A stretch of 64,000 nucleotides of DNA from Paludisphaera borealis (lineage in GTDB: Bacteria; Planctomycetota; Planctomycetia; Isosphaerales; Isosphaeraceae), in NCBI RefSeq assembly GCF_001956985.1, contig NZ_CP019082.1:5270001-5334000 (forward strand), in the 5' to 3' direction. The position numbers and the translations under genes are program-made. The notes under the pieces were generated by a model. The model was not told the DNA's origin and did no database searches. It saw nothing but the letters and a program-made list of their open reading frames with translations. This document shows, one piece after another, positions 8,748 to 17,460 of the stretch (positions are counted from its first letter, which is position 1; each line of letters opens with the position of its first letter).

Positions 8748-9407
8748 ATGAACCGTATCGCCGTCGCGACGTTCTGCGCTCTCATCGCAGTAGTGGGCGG
8801 AGTATTCGCACTGGCGCGGCTCCGCTCCGAATCGGGCGGGGCTGTCGCTTCCACGTTGATGATCATTGAAGGCTCGACGAAACACCTCGTCACGAAGGAG
8901 ATGGCCGACGCCAGCAAGGCGATGGTTGAGCGCACGGCCCCACACTTCGAGGCGGTGGCCGTCGATGGCCGTACCTACAACCTCGGCGAACTGCGTCGTC
9001 GCGGGCCGGTCGTCCTGACTTTCGCCAAGTTCGGCTGCCCGTGCAGCGAGGCGGCCCAGCCGTTTTTCAATCGATTGCACGCCGCCTACCCCGAAGCCGG
9101 GTTTTTCGGGGTGATCGACGTCGAGGCGGAAAAGGCGACGCGGTGGGCGGAGAGATTCCGGATCGACTATCCGCTCTTGCTCGACCCGGCCTTACAGATC
9201 GTGCGAGCCTACGAGATCGAGAATTCCGCCTATGTGGTGGTGGTCGACGCCGACGGGCGCATCCTAAATCATTGGCCCGGCTACTCGTCGGGAATGCTCC
9301 AGGAACTGGGGGCGACGCTCGCGAGGTTGTCCGACACGGCTGAACGGCCGATCGACGTCGTGGACGCGCCCGATCAAGAGTATTCGGGATGTCCGTTCGA
9401 CCTGTAG
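8748..9407 (+). CDS. Membrane-anchored redoxin (AhpC/TSA-like, CPC motif)
   Basis: Thioredoxin-fold protein, probably facing the periplasm. The N-terminal hydrophobic segment (IAVATFCALIAVVGGVFALA) is a signal anchor. APHFEAVAVDGRTYNLGELRRRGPVVLTFAKFG leads into CPCSEAAQPF, a C-x-C version of the redoxin active site, then a peroxiredoxin-like core (YPLLLDPALQIVRAYEI, DADGRILNHWPGY). A third cysteine lies near the C-terminus (YSGCPFDL) and might serve as a resolving residue. ATG 8748 is preferred over the TTG at 8730 because GGAGG (8735-8739) is correctly spaced. It lies in the 7.0-10.9 kb same-strand cluster and may reduce or oxidise the cysteine-rich or cytochrome partners; that is inference. 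Confidence 0.8.
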   Translation: MNRIAVATFCALIAVVGGVFALARLRSESGGAVASTLMIIEGSTKHLVTKEMADASKAMVERTAPHFEAVAVDGRTYNLGELRRRGPVVLTFAKFGCPCSEAAQPFFNRLHAAYPEAGFFGVIDVEAEKATRWAERFRIDYPLLLDPALQIVRAYEIENSAYVVVVDADGRILNHWPGYSSGMLQELGATLARLSDTAERPIDVVDAPDQEYSGCPFDL

Positions 9408-9532
9408 TCCAAGAGGAAGCCCCACGCGGTGCCAGGGCTGCGTCTGGCGGAGATCACGGAGTATCTACAAAAGTGCCCAAGAGACGGGCGGAACGGCCTG
9501 TCGAGAGTATCCCAATTCACTGGAGATTTGAT

Positions 9533-9946
9533 ATGAAGCGACTGGCATGCGTGGTGAGCGTGATCGCCTTTTCGGCGGTTTCGGTCTGGGCCGGCGGTGA
9601 CGACGACAAGAAGCCGGCGACGATCAAAGAGGTCATGAAGAAGCTGCACAAGGGCGCTGACGCGCCCCTGAACAAATTGAAGACGGCCTTCAAGGCGGAC
9701 TCGCCCGACTGGAAGTCGATTCAGGATCTCAGCAAGGGCTTCGTGACCCTGGGCGCGGACTTGCCGAAGAACGACGCGCCCAAGGGCGACAAGGCGGACT
9801 TCAAGAAGTTGGCCGAAGCCTACTACGAAAACGCCAAGGCGCTGGACGCCGGTGCCAAGAAGAAGGACAAACCGGCGGCCGAGGCGGCGTTCAAGAAGGT
9901 CTCGACCTCGTGCATGGCCTGCCACAAGGACCACAAGCCCGACTGA
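9533..9946 (+). CDS. Cytochrome c'-like secreted monoheme protein
   Basis: A 137-aa exported protein: signal peptide (MKRLACVVSVIAFSAVSVWA), then a lysine/alanine-rich helical domain and a C-terminal CMACH heme-binding motif (~residues 127-131) followed by KDHKPD. A C-terminal CxxCH on a four-helix-type sequence is the pattern of cytochrome c' (Cytochrom_C_2). Start ATG 9533 has GGAG at 9522-9525. It follows the redoxin gene by 125 nt and precedes a strong hairpin. An electron-transfer role in the periplasm is the natural reading, perhaps with the CPC redoxin. Confidence 0.82.
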   Translation: MKRLACVVSVIAFSAVSVWAGGDDDKKPATIKEVMKKLHKGADAPLNKLKTAFKADSPDWKSIQDLSKGFVTLGADLPKNDAPKGDKADFKKLAEAYYENAKALDAGAKKKDKPAAEAAFKKVSTSCMACHKDHKPD

Positions 9947-9960
9947 CGGCCGCATGAGGC

Positions 9961-9989
9961 CCGTGGCCCGGCGGTATGCTGGGCCACGG
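9961..9989 (+). terminator. Hairpin after cytochrome gene
   Basis: CCGTGGCCC (9961-9969) and GGGCCACGG (9981-9989) form a perfect 9-bp stem 14 nt after the cytochrome stop codon. There is no U tract, so it may be an attenuator or an RNA-stabilising hairpin rather than a full terminator. Confidence 0.45.
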
Positions 9990-10069
9990 ACTTCGCTGGA
10001 TCGAACAACCCATCCGCGACTGTGACCACATCACGACGGCTTTCCACGACTCACCTAACGGAAACCACC

Positions 10070-10876
10070 ATGACGAAACGCCTGATTCTGCTTCTGGCCT
10101 TCACGACGCCCGCATCGGCTCTTGCTCATGATACATGGGTGCAGACCAATACGAACATCGTCCGCGCCGGGGACGTGGTCCACGTCGACCTGATGCTCGG
10201 CAACCACGGCAACGAGCATCGCGATTTCAAGTTGGCCGGCAAGCTGTCGCTGGAAGGCGCCAGTCTGGACGTGGTCGGGCCGGACGGGACACGGTACGAC
10301 TTGAAGGATCGGCTGATCGACACCGGGTACACGCCGCAGGAAGGCTACTGGACGACCCGGTTCGAGCCCGCCCAGCCGGGGCTTTATCTCATCGGCCACC
10401 GATCCGACCGGGTGATGAGCTACGCGCCGGAGCGGTCGATCAAGGGCGCGAAAACGTTCTTCGTCGCCTCGACGAGCCTGGACAAGCCGTCGGCTGACAA
10501 TCCCGGCTTCGACAAGCCGCTCGGGCACGACCTGGAGCTGGTGCCCGTCGTCAACCCCGTCACGCCGATGGGGCCCGGCACTCCGATTCAGGTCCGGCTG
10601 CTCTACAAGGGCCGCCCGCTGGCCGGCGAGCGGGTGTCGTTCATCCCCCGTGGCGCGACGCTCAAATCCGGCCTCGACGATCGTTACGAGCGGCTCACCG
10701 ACGAGAAGGGCGAAGCGTCGTTCGAGCCGACCGAGGCGAACAGCTACCTGATCGCGGCCCACAAAACCGAGCCCAAGCAGGGGGGCGTCCTCGACGGCAA
10801 GCCGTACCAGTTCACGAAATACGGCGCGACGCTGACCGTCTTCGTGCCGCGAATCTGCCCCTGCTGCGGCGGCTGA
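10070..10876 (+). CDS. DUF4198 periplasmic protein (NikM/CbiK-like carrier)
   Basis: Signal peptide (LILLLAFTTPASALAHD) followed at once by HDTWVQTN, the histidine-containing mature N-terminus typical of DUF4198 proteins. The middle contains beta-strand segments and an Ig-like module (GTPIQVRLLYKGRPLAGERVSFIPRG). The C-terminus is ICPCCGG, a CPCC motif that could bind metal. DUF4198 proteins are associated with uptake of transition metals such as Ni/Co in some bacteria; in planctomycetes the substrate is not established. It is the last gene of the 7.0-10.9 kb cluster. Start ATG 10070 is fixed by the signal peptide. Confidence 0.82.
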   Translation: MTKRLILLLAFTTPASALAHDTWVQTNTNIVRAGDVVHVDLMLGNHGNEHRDFKLAGKLSLEGASLDVVGPDGTRYDLKDRLIDTGYTPQEGYWTTRFEPAQPGLYLIGHRSDRVMSYAPERSIKGAKTFFVASTSLDKPSADNPGFDKPLGHDLELVPVVNPVTPMGPGTPIQVRLLYKGRPLAGERVSFIPRGATLKSGLDDRYERLTDEKGEASFEPTEANSYLIAAHKTEPKQGGVLDGKPYQFTKYGATLTVFVPRICPCCGG

Positions 10877-10893
10877 TTCGTACCCGCCTCGGC

Positions 10894-11361
10894 TCAGAGG
10901 CCGCGTCGGCTCACGGTGTCGATCTCGGATTCCTCGAACGAATGCTTGGAGGGGGCGAAGTGGTTGGCCGTTCTGCCGTTCTGCATCGTTGCGCGCACGG
11001 CCAGGATGGTGCCGCAAATCACGCCTGTCATTCCCACGCAACCGGCCGAGACCCAGATGGCCACGTCGGCGGCTTCCGAATTGTTTGAATCCGTCGTGGC
11101 GGCCAGGGCGATCCCCAGGGCGCAGATCGGGACCCAGACGCCGATCCCCGTGCCCGCGCCCTTGGGCGAGTACTCGGGTGTGGATTCGCCCGGCAACGGT
11201 CGGCCCATCTCCAGCGCCTTCAGCCGCTCGGCATGCTGGAATTCCCGGTCTTTCGCGGCGTGGCGCATGCTCAGCACGACCGGCAGAGCGACGACGATCA
11301 TGAGAATCGCCACGGCGGCGAGCGCGGCAAGCACGCTCAGACTGAACGCATCGTGAGACAT
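10894..11361 (-). CDS. Small membrane protein, three predicted TM segments
   Basis: A 155-aa protein with hydrophobic segments at residues ~8-30, ~73-88 and ~98-120 (FSLSVLAALAAVAILMIVVA; GVWVPICALGIALAATT; IWVSAGCVGMTGVICGTILA). Between the first two is a charged segment (KDREFQHAERLKALEMGRPLP) of a kind common in small planctomycete and proteobacterial membrane proteins. Function unknown. Start ATG 11361 has AAGGAA upstream on the minus strand. It is convergent with DUF4198 (17-nt gap). Confidence 0.7.
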   Translation of the reverse strand: MSHDAFSLSVLAALAAVAILMIVVALPVVLSMRHAAKDREFQHAERLKALEMGRPLPGESTPEYSPKGAGTGIGVWVPICALGIALAATTDSNNSEAADVAIWVSAGCVGMTGVICGTILAVRATMQNGRTANHFAPSKHSFEESEIDTVSRRGL

Positions 11362-11436
11362 GTATCATTCCTTCTGAAAGTCCCGGACCCGGATGGTGTT
11401 CGTCGCCGAGCCGGGAATATTGTGGCGACCGTCGCG

Positions 11437-11922
11437 TCAGTCTTTCTTGTCGTGACAAGCCAGGTCGATGACGACCGTCGCCGCCAGGATCAGGAGGTCG
11501 TCCTCGCCCTCGGCGACGTCCACGCCGTAGGTGTCGGTCCAGGTGAACCATTGCTTCGAAACGGTCGCTGCAACCCGTCCGCCCCGCACGAACGTGTACT
11601 CGTGATCGGTGAAGCCGCCGGACGCTTCCAGGTCGTCGGGGCCGGGCACGTCCACGCTGAATGTGCAATGGAAGAACGTAAACAACGACTTCTTGACGAC
11701 CGCCCGAAGCTCGCGCTCGCTGAAGATCTCGTACGTCGGCCCCCAGGCCATCAACTTCTGCCGGATGAAGGCCAGCTCATTGCCCTGCATATCCTGAAAC
11801 GAAAGCTGGTCGCCGAGGCTGAAGACCGTGCCCTTCACGAAATACACGTCCTCGCCGGACTCGTTCTGGATGGTGAAGTCGTCGCCCCAACTGAAGAACT
11901 TCTGCCGCATCACGTACCGCAT
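11437..11922 (-). CDS. LURP-one-related (YxjI/DUF567) family protein
   Basis: A 161-aa soluble protein of the LURP-one/Tubby-like fold: MRYVMRQKFFSWGDDFTIQNESG, YFVKGTVFSLGDQLSFQDMQGNELAFIRQKL and YEIFSERELRAVVKKS follow the repeating strand-turn pattern of the family. The family may bind membranes or phospholipids; its bacterial role is unsettled. Start ATG 11922 has GGGAGA upstream; the frame stays open further upstream but that part lacks the fold. It lies 125 nt downstream of the small protein at 12048-12494 on the same strand. Confidence 0.82.
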   Translation of the reverse strand: MRYVMRQKFFSWGDDFTIQNESGEDVYFVKGTVFSLGDQLSFQDMQGNELAFIRQKLMAWGPTYEIFSERELRAVVKKSLFTFFHCTFSVDVPGPDDLEASGGFTDHEYTFVRGGRVAATVSKQWFTWTDTYGVDVAEGEDDLLILAATVVIDLACHDKKD

Positions 11923-12047
11923 GGGCGTCTCCCGTTTCGTAGAGTCGGCCAGCCGCGCGCCGCTCCCTCCTGGACTCCGACGTCTTGGTCGGATAGTTGA
12001 GGCTTCGGCCGAGCCAGCCAGCCAAGTCGGCCAAATCTTGCTCTTAT

Positions 12048-12494
12048 TCAATAGGGGGACATCTCAAGAGTCACCGGATCGGTCGTGAATTGAAGTGGGA
12101 GATCGGGAGGCGGGAGGAGTCGCTCGGCGGGGATGTCCGGCTCGACGGGAGGCATAAGGTTCCAGGGGCTGCGCGTGGCGTTCAGGCATAGATCCTTCAA
12201 GAGTCGATAGGACGCCGCGAGATTCCTGTTCCGCTTTCTTTGCATCGACCACCAATCCCGTTGTTCCTTCCATTCCGACGAGCGGCCCGACTCGCCCTGA
12301 CCAACCTTCTCGGCGGCGAAGGCCTCGCCTGCATCGGCGACCGAGGCCCGGAAGACGTGATCGGCCTCCAGGCCGGCGTACATCGCGGCAAGCCTCTTGA
12401 AGCGCGCCGACCTCCTTCTCATGACCTCGCTACCGCAGAGGACGGCGACCACCGCGATCGCGATCATCGCGGTTTTCAGGTTGTATGATTTCAT
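12048..12494 (-). CDS. Small single-TM protein, unknown function
   Basis: A 148-aa protein with an N-terminal hydrophobic helix (LKTAMIAIAVVAVLCGSEVM), then a charged helical region rich in Arg/Glu (~25-100) and a proline-rich tail. The LKTxMIAIAVVAV start resembles other short planctomycete membrane proteins, but no family can be named. Codon use is typical of the genome. It probably shares a transcript with the LURP-one gene downstream. Confidence 0.6.
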   Translation of the reverse strand: MKSYNLKTAMIAIAVVAVLCGSEVMRRRSARFKRLAAMYAGLEADHVFRASVADAGEAFAAEKVGQGESGRSSEWKEQRDWWSMQRKRNRNLAASYRLLKDLCLNATRSPWNLMPPVEPDIPAERLLPPPDLPLQFTTDPVTLEMSPY

Positions 12495-12556
12495 GCGAAT
12501 CCGCGTCTCCTACTCAAGGCCGTCGACTCCCGCCGTCGCGGCCTCCGGTTTTCATC

Positions 12557-13120
12557 TCAGGAACGCGCCGCGCTCTCGAGATGCATCCGGAGGTACGACC
12601 GGGGCTCGACGTCGGTCAGGGTGAGGAGCTTGGCGAGTTCGAGGACGGCGCGCTGGGCGCGGGGGAGGTCGGCGGCGTCGGCGGCGATGGCTTCGATCTC
12701 GGCGAAGTCGCCGAGATTCTCGGCGCGGTCGAGGGCGATTTCGAGGTCGTGGTCTTCGAACCGGAGGTGGAAGCTCTCGCGCTGTTTGCGGATCGTGGCG
12801 ACGCGTTTGAAGCCCAGGGTCTCGAACAGCCGGACGAGACCGCCGAGCGGCTCGGGGCCGGCGGCGAAGGGGATCTCGATCTCCTCGCGGGTCTTGGTCG
12901 GGCCGGCGTGCTTCGGCCCCTTGTAGGTGATCCGGTTGTCGTCGCCGACGCGGCGGATGCGGAAAGCCTCGTTGGTGACGGCGAAGTCGCGCGACGGGTG
13001 GTTCATGTAAGAGTCTTCTTGCTCGACGCTCCCCTTCGCCTCGGCCCCGAGTTCAGCGAGCCTGCGGACGAGCCGGTCGTGATCCACGCGGCGGTACTTG
13101 ACCTCGACTTCAAAGCTCAT
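12557..13120 (-). CDS. Class IV adenylate cyclase-like CYTH domain protein
   Basis: CYTH (CyaB/thiamine triphosphatase) fold, a metal-dependent tunnel enzyme acting on triphosphates. The defining FEVEVKYR sits at residues 3-10, with RIRRVGDDNRITYKGPK (~54-70) and TREEIEIPF (~77-85) giving the charged tunnel strands, and FHLRFEDHDLEIALDR and DFAEIEAI completing it. The length (187 aa) is usual for CyaB-type class IV cyclases. Whether it makes cAMP or hydrolyses a polyphosphate or ThTP cannot be decided from sequence. It is divergent from the SPFH gene with a 237-nt spacer. Confidence 0.88.
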   Translation of the reverse strand: MSFEVEVKYRRVDHDRLVRRLAELGAEAKGSVEQEDSYMNHPSRDFAVTNEAFRIRRVGDDNRITYKGPKHAGPTKTREEIEIPFAAGPEPLGGLVRLFETLGFKRVATIRKQRESFHLRFEDHDLEIALDRAENLGDFAEIEAIAADAADLPRAQRAVLELAKLLTLTDVEPRSYLRMHLESAARS

Positions 13121-13357
13121 GGAAGCAACCTTTCGGGCGCGTCGGGCGCGGAATGCACTGGGTGCGGATTCCGCGAGGTTTTAAACCGAGATCCTTGAAT
13201 ATTTCAAGCCGAATGCGAATATACGTCAAATACGGCGGAGCGTGAACGTCTCCGCCGCGCCCGATGTTCGTCGGGCGTCTTGCACGAGGCGTTGGCGCTT
13301 CACGGTCGTCCCGTCGTCAAGCGAGCCTCGCGCGATCGTTCGCCCTGGAGTCGCAAC

Positions 13358-15628
13358 GTGGGCTCGCCACTCTTCGTGTTTGTGGCATCGCACTTCGTTC
13401 CTTCCTTCAACCTCCCGAACGCCGCTCTGTTCGCGGACTTCTCGGACGTCCCCGCCGGCCTGTTCTGGCTCGTGGGGTTGATTCTGGCCCTCGCCGTCTT
13501 CTGCGAGCTGCTGGGCCTGCGGTACATCGCCAACAATCGGGTCGGCGTGGTCGAGAAGCTCTGGGCCGGCAAGGGCTCGGTTCAAGAGGGCCGGATGATG
13601 GCCCTGAACGGCGAGGCCGGCTTTCAGGCCGAGCTGCTCCGCGGCGGCGTCCACATCGGACTCTGGCGCTGGCAGTATCGGATTCACAAGCTGCCTCTCG
13701 TCATGGTGCCGCAAGGTAAGATCGGCTACGTCTACGCCCGGGACGGCGTGCCGCTGGCGCCGGTGCAGACGCTGGGCCAGGTCGTCGACTGCAACAACTT
13801 CCAGGACGCCCGCGCCTTCCTCGTCGGCCCGGCCGCCGCCGCTGATCCCGAGCAAGAGCCCGCGCTCGGCCAGCGTGGTCGGCAGCGGTCGATCCTCCGC
13901 GAAGGCGTTTACGCCGTCAACCTGGCCCTCTTCTACGTGATCACCGAGGACATGGTCTACCGTCTCGAAGTCGGCGGCCAGCACGAATTCAAGACGCTCG
14001 TGAGCTGGCAGCGCCAGTTGGCCGAAGAGTTTGGGTTCGACCCGGTGGTGATCGGTGGATCGATCGAGGCTCCCGACCCGCTCAACCCCGAGCGTCGCGT
14101 GCTGGTCGACAGCATGGGCATCGTCACCGTGCATGACGGCCCCTCGCTGTCGACGGGCGAGATCATCGCGCCAGCGGTCGGCAGCGAGCGCAACGACAAG
14201 GACCACCACAACAATTACCAGGACCCTGAGGCGTTCCTCCGGGCCGGCGGCCGTCGCGGTCGCCAGTATGCGACGTTGATCGACGGCACGTACTTCATCA
14301 ATCGATGGTTCGCGACCGTCGAATCGATCCCCAAGACGATCGTGCCGATCGGTTACGTCGGGGTGATCGTCAGCTATTACGGGCGGACCGGCAACGACCT
14401 CTCGGGGCAGACGTTCCGCCACGGCGAGCGCGTCTCGGAAGGCGAGCGCGGCGTTCAGGAAAAACCGCTGGGGCCGGGCAAGTACGCCTTCAATACGTAT
14501 GCGGGCAACATCATCCTGGTGCCCACGACGAACTTCGTGCTCCACTGGGTCACCGGCCGGACCGAGAGCCATCGCTACGACGAGAGCCTGAAGTCGATCG
14601 ACCTGGTGACGCGCGACGCCTACGAGCCCATGCTGCCGCTCTCGGTGGTCGTCCACATCGACTACCAGAAGGCGCCCAGCGTGATCCAGCGGTTCGGCGA
14701 CGTCAAGAAGCTGATCACCCAGACGCTCGACCCGATGCTGAGCGCTTACTTCCGCGACGTGGCCCACAAGCGGACCATGCTCGACCTGCTCCAGGAGCGC
14801 GACTCGATCCAGCACGAGGCCCAGGACGAGCTGAGCCGGAAGTTCCACAACTTCGACATCGAATGCGTCGACGTGCTGATCGGCAAGCCCGACACGGCCG
14901 AGGCCGGCGGCAAGATCGAGAACCTTCTGGAACAGCTCCGCTTGCGTCAGCTCTCGCTCGAACAGATGGAGACGTACGGCAAGCAGGTGGTCGCGGCCGA
15001 GAAGCTCAAAGCGCTTAAGGAGGCGCAGGCGACGGCCGAGATGCAGACCACGCTGACCAACTCGCTGATCCAGGTGCGGATCGTCGAGAACGAGGCCGAG
15101 GCCCAGCTCGCCAAAGCCCGCAAGGAAGCCGAGCAAGTCGTCGTCCGGGCCGAGGCCGACAGCCGTCGGAAGATCCTCGCCGGCCGGGGCGAAGGCGCCC
15201 GGCTGCTCCAGGAAGGTCTGTCCGAAGCGTCGGTCTTGCTTCGCAAGATCCAGTCGTTCACCGACCCCCGGCTCTACGCCCTGTCGGTCGTCGCACAGAA
15301 TCTGGCCTCCAGCACGCAGCCGCTGGTTCCCGAGCGCGTGTTCATGGCGCCGGGGAGCGGCGGCACGGCCGACGGCGGCTCGGCCGTCGGGACCGGCCTC
15401 ATGGGCATGCTCATGAGCCTGCTCGTCGCCGAGAAATCGGGCTTCGACCTCGCCAGTTCGCCGAACGGGAGCGGCCTCCAAGACTTCACCGACGCGATCG
15501 CCAAGCAGGCGATGGAGAACATCCAGGCGGCCATGGCGACCGGCGGCGTCGACGGCGTCCCGAGCATCGAACCCGCCCCGTCCGTCGACCCGATCCGCGC
15601 CAACGGCATGGTCGTCGAGACGACCTGA
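13358..15628 (+). CDS. Large SPFH/band 7 (flotillin-like) membrane protein
   Basis: A membrane scaffold-type protein of ~756 aa. One N-terminal TM helix (~28-48, LFWLVGLILALAVFCELLGL) is followed by SPFH-type sequence (RYIANNRVGVVEKLWAGKG; PLSVVVHIDYQKAPSVIQRFG) and a long Ala/Glu/Lys coiled coil (~520-620, ATAEMQTTLTNSLIQVRIVE), ending in a Gly/Ser-rich tail. It is longer than typical flotillins because a ~250-residue segment separates the first SPFH strands from the canonical core. GTG 13358 is chosen because GGAG (13347-13350) is 7 nt upstream; the frame is open to a TTG at 13280 without such a site. Family members organise membrane domains or protease complexes; the partner is unknown. 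It ends at a strong terminator. Confidence 0.85.
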   Translation: MGSPLFVFVASHFVPSFNLPNAALFADFSDVPAGLFWLVGLILALAVFCELLGLRYIANNRVGVVEKLWAGKGSVQEGRMMALNGEAGFQAELLRGGVHIGLWRWQYRIHKLPLVMVPQGKIGYVYARDGVPLAPVQTLGQVVDCNNFQDARAFLVGPAAAADPEQEPALGQRGRQRSILREGVYAVNLALFYVITEDMVYRLEVGGQHEFKTLVSWQRQLAEEFGFDPVVIGGSIEAPDPLNPERRVLVDSMGIVTVHDGPSLSTGEIIAPAVGSERNDKDHHNNYQDPEAFLRAGGRRGRQYATLIDGTYFINRWFATVESIPKTIVPIGYVGVIVSYYGRTGNDLSGQTFRHGERVSEGERGVQEKPLGPGKYAFNTYAGNIILVPTTNFVLHWVTGRTESHRYDESLKSIDLVTRDAYEPMLPLSVVVHIDYQKAPSVIQRFGDVKKLITQTLDPMLSAYFRDVAHKRTMLDLLQERDSIQHEAQDELSRKFHNFDIECVDVLIGKPDTAEAGGKIENLLEQLRLRQLSLEQMETYGKQVVAAEKLKALKEAQATAEMQTTLTNSLIQVRIVENEAEAQLAKARKEAEQVVVRAEADSRRKILAGRGEGARLLQEGLSEASVLLRKIQSFTDPRLYALSVVAQNLASSTQPLVPERVFMAPGSGGTADGGSAVGTGLMGMLMSLLVAEKSGFDLASSPNGSGLQDFTDAIAKQAMENIQAAMATGGVDGVPSIEPAPSVDPIRANGMVVETT

Positions 15629-15665
15629 GGCCGCCGGCACGGGATCGTTCAACCCCACGGAAGCG

Positions 15666-15695
15666 AACGCCCGCCCTCGCCAGGCGGGCGTTTTC
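15666..15695 (+). terminator. Rho-independent terminator after SPFH gene
   Basis: AACGCCCGCC (15666-15675), loop CTCGCCA, GGCGGGCGTT (15683-15692): a perfect 10-bp GC stem running into TTTTCG, 38 nt after the SPFH stop. Confidence 0.8.
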
Positions 15696-15828
15696 GTCGA
15701 CGACGCGCGCGTCGGACGTCTCATCATCGCATGGAGAGATGGCACGAGATGCGGGCCGGTAGTACTATTGAAACGGCAAGACGAGAGAGATCGTACTTCG
15801 AATCCAAATAATTAAAGCGAACGAAGAT

Positions 15829-16773
15829 ATGCCGATTCATTTGTTGCCGACTCGTCGTGATTTCCTCTCGGGCCTCGCTCTCGGCGGCGTCTCGACGGTC
15901 CTCGGCTGCGGGAACGCCGAGCAACCCGTCGCGGTCGGCGAGCCGACGCCCAGTGCGTTGCCGTCGGGGTACATCGCGCTCCTGTCCGACACGCACATCA
16001 ACGCGGACCCGGTCGTCGCGGAAAACGGCGGGCCCAAGAACAACATGACCAAGAACCTGCGGGTCGCCATCCTCGACATCCTCAAGCAGCCCGAAATGCC
16101 GAGGGCCGTGGTCGTGCTCGGCGACCTCGCCCACAAAGACGGGCAGCCCGGCGATTACCAGCAGTTCCTGTCGTTGATCCGTCCGCTCCGCGAGTTCGGC
16201 GTGCCCTTTCACCTGGCGATGGGGAACCACGACGACCGGGCCCAGTTCCTCCAAGTGCTCAAGCCCGAAGACCCCGGGCTGGGCCTGGTCGACGATCGCT
16301 ACATCGGAGTCGTGAACGTCGCCGGAATCCGGCTGGTGATCCTCGATTCGCTCGACAAGCCGAAGCAGGTGACCGGCAATCTCCGCGAGCCCCAGCGCGC
16401 GTGGCTGGCGAAGACGCTCGACGCCGAGCCGCAGTCGTCGACGGTCGTCCTGGTTCACCACAACCCCAAAAACGCGTCGGAAAACGCCTGGCAGTGCCTC
16501 TGGGACACCGAGGAACTCCTGGCGATCCTCCGCCCTCGCAAGCAGGTCAAGGCCCTGGTCTTCGGTCATTCGCACAGGTGGGATCTCCGACGCGACGGCG
16601 ACCTGCATTTCGTCAACCTGCCGGCCGTCGGCTACCCGTTCGCCGCCGACCAGCCACTGGGCTGGTGCCGGTTCGAGCCCACGGTCGACGGCGCGACGAT
16701 CGAGCTGCACCGCGTCGACGGCGGTCTCGACAAGGATCTCGAACCCGTCGATCTGAAGTGGCGCGCGACCTGA
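15829..16773 (+). CDS. Exported calcineurin-like metallophosphoesterase
   Basis: Metallophosphoesterase with the complete motif set: SDTHIN, GDLAH, GNHDD, VHHNP and GHSHRWD, supplying the two-metal ligands. The N-terminus TRRDFLSGLALGG is a twin-arginine signal, followed by VLGCG, which fits a lipobox, so it is probably a Tat-exported lipoprotein. At 314 aa it is close to the purple-acid/CpdA-like subfamily size. The substrate (phosphodiester, nucleotide or phospholipid) cannot be told. Start ATG 15829 lies in an AT-rich stretch that may hold its promoter. Confidence 0.92.
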   Translation: MPIHLLPTRRDFLSGLALGGVSTVLGCGNAEQPVAVGEPTPSALPSGYIALLSDTHINADPVVAENGGPKNNMTKNLRVAILDILKQPEMPRAVVVLGDLAHKDGQPGDYQQFLSLIRPLREFGVPFHLAMGNHDDRAQFLQVLKPEDPGLGLVDDRYIGVVNVAGIRLVILDSLDKPKQVTGNLREPQRAWLAKTLDAEPQSSTVVLVHHNPKNASENAWQCLWDTEELLAILRPRKQVKALVFGHSHRWDLRRDGDLHFVNLPAVGYPFAADQPLGWCRFEPTVDGATIELHRVDGGLDKDLEPVDLKWRAT

Positions 16774-17010
16774 TCGACGCGGCCGTTCCGCGCCTCGGGG
16801 CCGCCGTCGGGGGCCCGTCGCGAATCGGAAAATCGCCTCGGCGAACGCCGCAAGCCGGTACGTTCAAGGGGCCTTCGCCAAGGTCGTCGGTAAGCGATTG
16901 ACGGACTAGGGGCCGTCGATACAATCAGGTGGTCGTTCCCGACCGTCGCCTCCGAGGCATCGCGACGTCGGGCCTGATTCAGCCTTCTGAACCTAGCAAC
17001 GAGGTGCATA

Positions 17011-17208
17011 GTGATCGTCATCCCCAGGGAAGAGGGCGAAGGCGTCATGATCGGCGACGACGTCATCGTCACGGTCGTGGAGATTCGGGGCGACAGGGTC
17101 AGGCTGGCCATCGAGTACCCCGAAGACATGACCCTCCAGCGGGGTGAAGCGCGCCCTCGGGTGCGCACGTATCGCGACGTCCTGCTCGAGCCCTCGTCCC
17201 GCTTCTGA
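17011..17208 (+). CDS. csrA: CsrA-family RNA-binding translational regulator
   Basis: A 65-aa CsrA homologue: MIVIPREEGEGVMIGDDV then VTVVEIRGDRVRLAIEYPEDM aligns with the five-strand CsrA core. The RNA-contact arginine near residue 44 is kept (LQRGEARP), and R6 is kept with IPRE in place of the usual LSRK. The C-terminal helix is longer than in E. coli CsrA. Start is GTG 17011 with GAGG upstream. CsrA binds GGA motifs in mRNA leaders. No flagellar or fliW gene is nearby, so its targets cannot be inferred from context. Confidence 0.88.
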   Translation: MIVIPREEGEGVMIGDDVIVTVVEIRGDRVRLAIEYPEDMTLQRGEARPRVRTYRDVLLEPSSRF

Positions 17209-17460
17209 CGATCGGGGCCGCGGCGATCGGAACCCGTTCGCTTCGCCGCGGCGACCATTCCCGACTCCCCCATCCCCCGCACGCCGCCGAGACTCGCGCG
17301 GCGTCGTCCTCCCCTCGCTCGCCTCCCATCTCGCGATTGGCCTTCCCTCGAACCCGGGGGTCTGATTAGAATCCACTTGATCGTTCACCAAGTCGGCGTG
17401 AACGCACCCCGCCGCGGCATCGGGAACGAAGTCGGTTCCCCTCTTTCTCCGAGGCTGAGA

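Noticed and set aside
13226-15745. 839-codon minus-strand frame opposite the SPFH gene
   Set aside because: Low-complexity Arg/Asp/Gly-rich translation without family features; a shadow of the high-GC3 SPFH gene.
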